Assembly (NCBI GenBank): GCA_027487775.1
Contig: JAIYCY010000031.1
Location: forward strand, 62,001-126,000
Direction: 5' to 3'
Source: Planctomycetaceae bacterium
GTDB taxonomy: Bacteria; Planctomycetota; Phycisphaerae; Tepidisphaerales; Tepidisphaeraceae
DNA length: 64,000 nt
Part shown: positions 61,679 to 64,000 of the stretch, in pieces
Layout of the letters: each line of letters opens with the position of its first letter
Position numbering within the stretch: the stretch's first letter is position 1
Program-made: the position numbers and the translations under genes
Notes under the pieces: model-generated
Seen by the model: the letters and a program-made list of their open reading frames with translations, nothing else
Told to the model about the DNA's origin: nothing
Databases searched by the model: none

Positions 61679-62266
61679 ATGCGTTCTATGACCGTTTCTG
61701 CAGCCCTCGCTGCAGCCGTCCTCTGTGTTGGCGCCGCGGCGCCCTCGGCGCTCGCCCACGAGCAGATTTTCTACGCCACCCTCACCGGTGCCGCCGAAGC
61801 CCCGCCCAACAACTCCCCGGGCTTCGGCTCGGCCATCCTCACCGTCAACGAAGACGACACGTCCTATTCCCTCAACGTGAGCTTCAGCGGGCTCATCGGC
61901 AATACCACCGTCGCCCACATCCACGGCCCCACCGCCGTCCCCTTCACGGGCACCGCAGGCGTCATGACCACCACCCCGGTCTTCGCCGGCTTCCCCGTCG
62001 GCGTGACCTCCGGCACCTATCAGCGCACCTTCAACCTGCAGGACGCCTCCAGCTGGAACCCGGCATTCGTCACCGCACGGGGCAGCGTCGCCAACGCCGC
62101 CAACACGTTCCTGGTCTCCCTCAACGCCGGCACCGCCTACTTCAACCTCCACAGCTCCGCGTTCCCCGGCGGTGAGCTTCGCGGCTTCTTTGCGATCCCC
62201 GAGCCCGCCACTCTCGGCGTCGTCGCCGCCGCCGGTCTCGTCGCACTCAAGCGTCGCCGCGCCTGA
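61679..62266 (+). CDS. Exported CHRD-domain protein with PEP-CTERM tag
   Basis: A 195-residue protein with a signal peptide (VSAALAAAVLCVGAAAPSALA) and a single CHRD domain, HEQIFYATLTGAAEAPPNNSPGFGSAILTVNEDDTSYSLNVSFSGL, VAHIHGPTAVPFTGTAGVM and SAFPGGELRGFF. CHRD domains occur in chordin-like and bacterial surface proteins. The C terminus IPEPATLGVVAAAGLVALKRRRA is the exosortase tag. AGGAGA precedes ATG 61679; the longer frame has no support. The downstream hairpin terminates it. Confidence 0.92.
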   Translation: MRSMTVSAALAAAVLCVGAAAPSALAHEQIFYATLTGAAEAPPNNSPGFGSAILTVNEDDTSYSLNVSFSGLIGNTTVAHIHGPTAVPFTGTAGVMTTTPVFAGFPVGVTSGTYQRTFNLQDASSWNPAFVTARGSVANAANTFLVSLNAGTAYFNLHSSAFPGGELRGFFAIPEPATLGVVAAAGLVALKRRRA

Positions 62267-62352
62267 TCCGCTTCCAGCGTCGGGTCCTCCATCGGCCCCG
62301 ATCGCACACCCATCCCAAGCCACTGGCGCGATCCTGCTCGCACAGAGTCATC

Positions 62353-62388
62353 CCGGCCCGTCCCGTGCATCACACGGGCACGGGCCGG
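62353..62388 (+). terminator. Rho-independent-like terminator after the CHRD gene
   Basis: CCGGCCCGT with inner CCCGTG pairs with CACGGG and ACGGGCCGG across a 5-nt loop (one bulged C), followed by CTTCTT. The stem is strong and the T tract weak. It lies 87 bp after the CHRD stop. Confidence 0.65.
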
Positions 62389-62591
62389 CTTCTTGATCAA
62401 AGCGGCCCTGGTCGGATCGACGGTTCATCCTCACCCTCCGTGCCGTGCGCCCGTGGTTCGTCGAGCTCCCACGCCCTCCCCACGTCCATCGCCCCATCGG
62501 GTACGCAACACCCCCTTCCCCAGACGACCCGAAACGGCCCGTCCTCTGATCCCTCCACAGATTCCCCGCCTGTCGGTACACTCACAGGTCT
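62389..62591. other. Spacer between terminator and yebC, no gene supported
   Basis: The gap from the CHRD stop to the YebC ATG is 325 bp. After the terminator this part holds only biased frames that overlap the yebC start. No conserved element was seen. Confidence 0.5.
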
Positions 62592-63323
62592 ATGGGACGA
62601 CAATGGCTCCACGCAAAGCGGCTCGTCGCTGGCCTGAAAAAGGGCAAGACCAACAGCAAACTCGTGCGCGAAATCACGCTCGCCGCCAAGACCGGCGGGG
62701 CCGACCCGGCCATGAACGCCCGCCTCTTTGCCTCCATCGAGAAGGCCAAGAAGGAAAGCGTCCCCAAGGACGCCATCCAACGCGCCATCAACAAAGGCGC
62801 CGGCGTCGGCGACGACTCATCCCAGATCGAATACGTCGTCTACGAGGGCCGCGCCCCGCACAACGTGCCGGTCATCATCGAGGTCTACACCGACAACGTC
62901 CAACGCACCGCCCCGGAGATCCGCGTCCTCTTCCGCAAGGGCCAACTCGCATCCAGCGGGGCCAACAAGTTCGTCTTCGATCAGGTCGGCATTGTCGAAG
63001 CCTTCCACGCCGACACCAAGCTCGACCCCGAAGAGGCCGCCATCGAGGCCGGTGCCAACGAAGTCCATCCCCTGACACACGATCAGAACGACGACATCCC
63101 GCGTGACGCACTCGGCGCGAAGTTCATCTGCGAACGCACCGACGTCGGAACCGTCTCCGCCGCCCTCACCTCGCTCAAGTGGACTGTCATCACCGCCGAG
63201 ATCGGGTATCTCCCCAAATCCACCACCGATCTCACCGACGAACAGCGTGACGAGGTCGGCGAGTTCCTGCACGCCCTCGACGAGCACGACGACGTCCACC
63301 GCGTCTGGGCCGCCATCAAGTAA
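62592..63323 (+). CDS. YebC/PmpR (TACO1) family protein
   Basis: A 243-residue protein of the YebC/TACO1 family, reported in different species as a DNA-binding regulator or as a translation factor acting on proline-rich stretches. It begins GRQWLHAKRLVAGLKKGKTNSKLVREITLAAKTGGADPAMNARLFASIEKAKKESVPKDAIQRAINKG, the family signature, and continues with YVVYEGRAPHNVPVIIEVYTDNVQRTAPEIRVLF and the FDQVGIVEA segment. Full length and intact. The gene is not in the usual ruvC-ruvA neighbourhood. Confidence 0.95.
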   Translation: MGRQWLHAKRLVAGLKKGKTNSKLVREITLAAKTGGADPAMNARLFASIEKAKKESVPKDAIQRAINKGAGVGDDSSQIEYVVYEGRAPHNVPVIIEVYTDNVQRTAPEIRVLFRKGQLASSGANKFVFDQVGIVEAFHADTKLDPEEAAIEAGANEVHPLTHDQNDDIPRDALGAKFICERTDVGTVSAALTSLKWTVITAEIGYLPKSTTDLTDEQRDEVGEFLHALDEHDDVHRVWAAIK

Positions 63324-63435
63324 CGCCCCATCCTTCACGCCATCGTCAATCAACGTCGCGATCTCGAAGGAGCAATGATACCGCGGGTGGAAAGGATCAT
63401 CGCGCGGTCGACATCTGCGACTGCTGCCCGCGGCT

Positions 63436-64000
63436 TCAGGTCCGCACTTCGATGCTCACCGGTGGGTAGTCTTCTTCTTCGACTTCGGCGCTGTCGTTGC
63501 CCGTGCCGCCGTTGAACAGGTCTGCGCCGATGCTTCCGATGAGCGTGTCGTCGCCGGCTTCGCCGTAAAGTTTGTCGGCGCTTTGTCTGCCCATTAGCAG
63601 GTCGTTGCCATTTCCGCCCCACAGTCGGTCGACGCGCAGTCCGCCGTCGATCGTGTCGTTGCCGTCGCCGCCGTACAATCGGTCGTCGTCGGCTTCGCCG
63701 AAGATGTTGTCGTTTCCGCCGTTGCCGTTGATGCGATCATTGCCGTCGCCGCCGTAGAGCACATCGTTCTGTGCGTTGCCTGAGACCGTGTCCGCGCCGG
63801 CGCCGGCGATGATTGTGTCGGCACCGTCGCCGCCCGACGCCAGGTCATTGCCGATTCCGGTCTGGATGCTGTCTGCGCCGGCGTCGCCGAAGACTTGGTC
63901 GGCGCCGTCACCGGTTGTGATTGTGTCGTCGCCGTCGCCGCCGTGCACCACCACCGGCACATTGCGCACCGTCGCCGAGATGTTGTCGTTCCCGCCGAAG
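63436..64000 (-). CDS. RTX (hemolysin-type calcium-binding) repeat protein, N-terminal part outside window
   Basis: A frame open to the window edge encodes at least 188 residues of tandem nonapeptide RTX repeats, GGxGxDxxx, for example GGDGDDTI, GDAGADSI, GGDGADTI, GGDGNDRI, GGNGGNDNI, GGDGNDTI. Such repeats bind calcium and fold as a beta-roll outside the cell, usually after type I secretion. The last repeats give way to an acidic tail EVEEEDYPPVSIEVRT. The visible part has no catalytic domain; that, the N terminus and any full repeat count lie beyond the window. Confidence 0.9.
   Translation of the reverse strand, partial: FGGNDNISATVRNVPVVVHGGDGDDTITTGDGADQVFGDAGADSIQTGIGNDLASGGDGADTIIAGAGADTVSGNAQNDVLYGGDGNDRINGNGGNDNIFGEADDDRLYGGDGNDTIDGGLRVDRLWGGNGNDLLMGRQSADKLYGEAGDDTLIGSIGADLFNGGTGNDSAEVEEEDYPPVSIEVRT

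Overview
The window comes from a GC-rich bacterium, most likely a planctomycete and plausibly of the class Phycisphaerae. The grounds are inference from content: a DUF1800/DUF1501 pair, three exosortase-type (PEP-CTERM) secreted proteins, one of them with a dockerin-like tail, a type II secretion-style prepilin of the kind expanded in planctomycetes, and a topoisomerase VI B subunit, which is rare in bacteria. No prophage, transposase, CRISPR array or rRNA operon was seen. RNA genes are one SRP RNA and one tRNA-Val.

Layout. 1-2200 (minus): Tat-exported DUF1501 protein and DUF1800 partner. 2267-5173 (plus): nitrate/sulfonate/thiamine-precursor-type ABC transporter. 5233-9066 (mostly minus): DinB-like protein, Rieske protein, GTP cyclohydrolase I, M19 dipeptidase, NAD kinase. 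9156-11164: SRP RNA and the ABC-F factor EttA, with short tandem repeats on both sides. 11993-17170: LptF/LptG-type permease pair, MgtE, PepSY-like membrane protein. 17213-17401: nine-copy 21-bp repeat. 17865-28078: SH3-domain exported protein, class I amidotransferase, glycosyltransferase, pyruvate kinase, lipoprotein, membrane proteins, topoisomerase VI B. 28121-38650: nucleotidyltransferase, PanD, CoaX, TatA, STN-domain protein, ProC, glycosyltransferase, PIG-L deacetylase, Hpt protein, tRNA-Val, FAH-family hydrolase, AroK, RpoZ, CoaC. 38781-45901: prepilin, frameshifted dockerin/PEP-CTERM protein, HIT, ThuA and CMP kinase genes, exported 5'-nucleotidase.

The metabolic core is 46510-56881. 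It encodes a split B12-dependent methylmalonyl-CoA mutase, its chaperone MeaB, methylmalonyl-CoA epimerase, a four-subunit Na+-pumping decarboxylase (carboxyltransferase, gamma, biotin carrier, beta), a biotin ligase and a CoA transferase. Together they can convert succinate to propionate plus CO2 and conserve energy as a sodium gradient. No biotin carboxylase is present, which favours decarboxylation. Pyruvate dehydrogenase E1 alpha and beta follow at 59073-61413, separated by a small unknown gene. The window ends with a CHRD/PEP-CTERM protein, a YebC-family protein and a truncated RTX-repeat protein.

Points that stand out: the Na+ pump beta subunit carries a hydrophilic insertion of about 180 residues; topoisomerase VI B stands without its A subunit and has a basic tail; a seven-G tract splits an otherwise intact PEP-CTERM gene; and degenerate 14-21-bp tandem repeats recur at gene borders.
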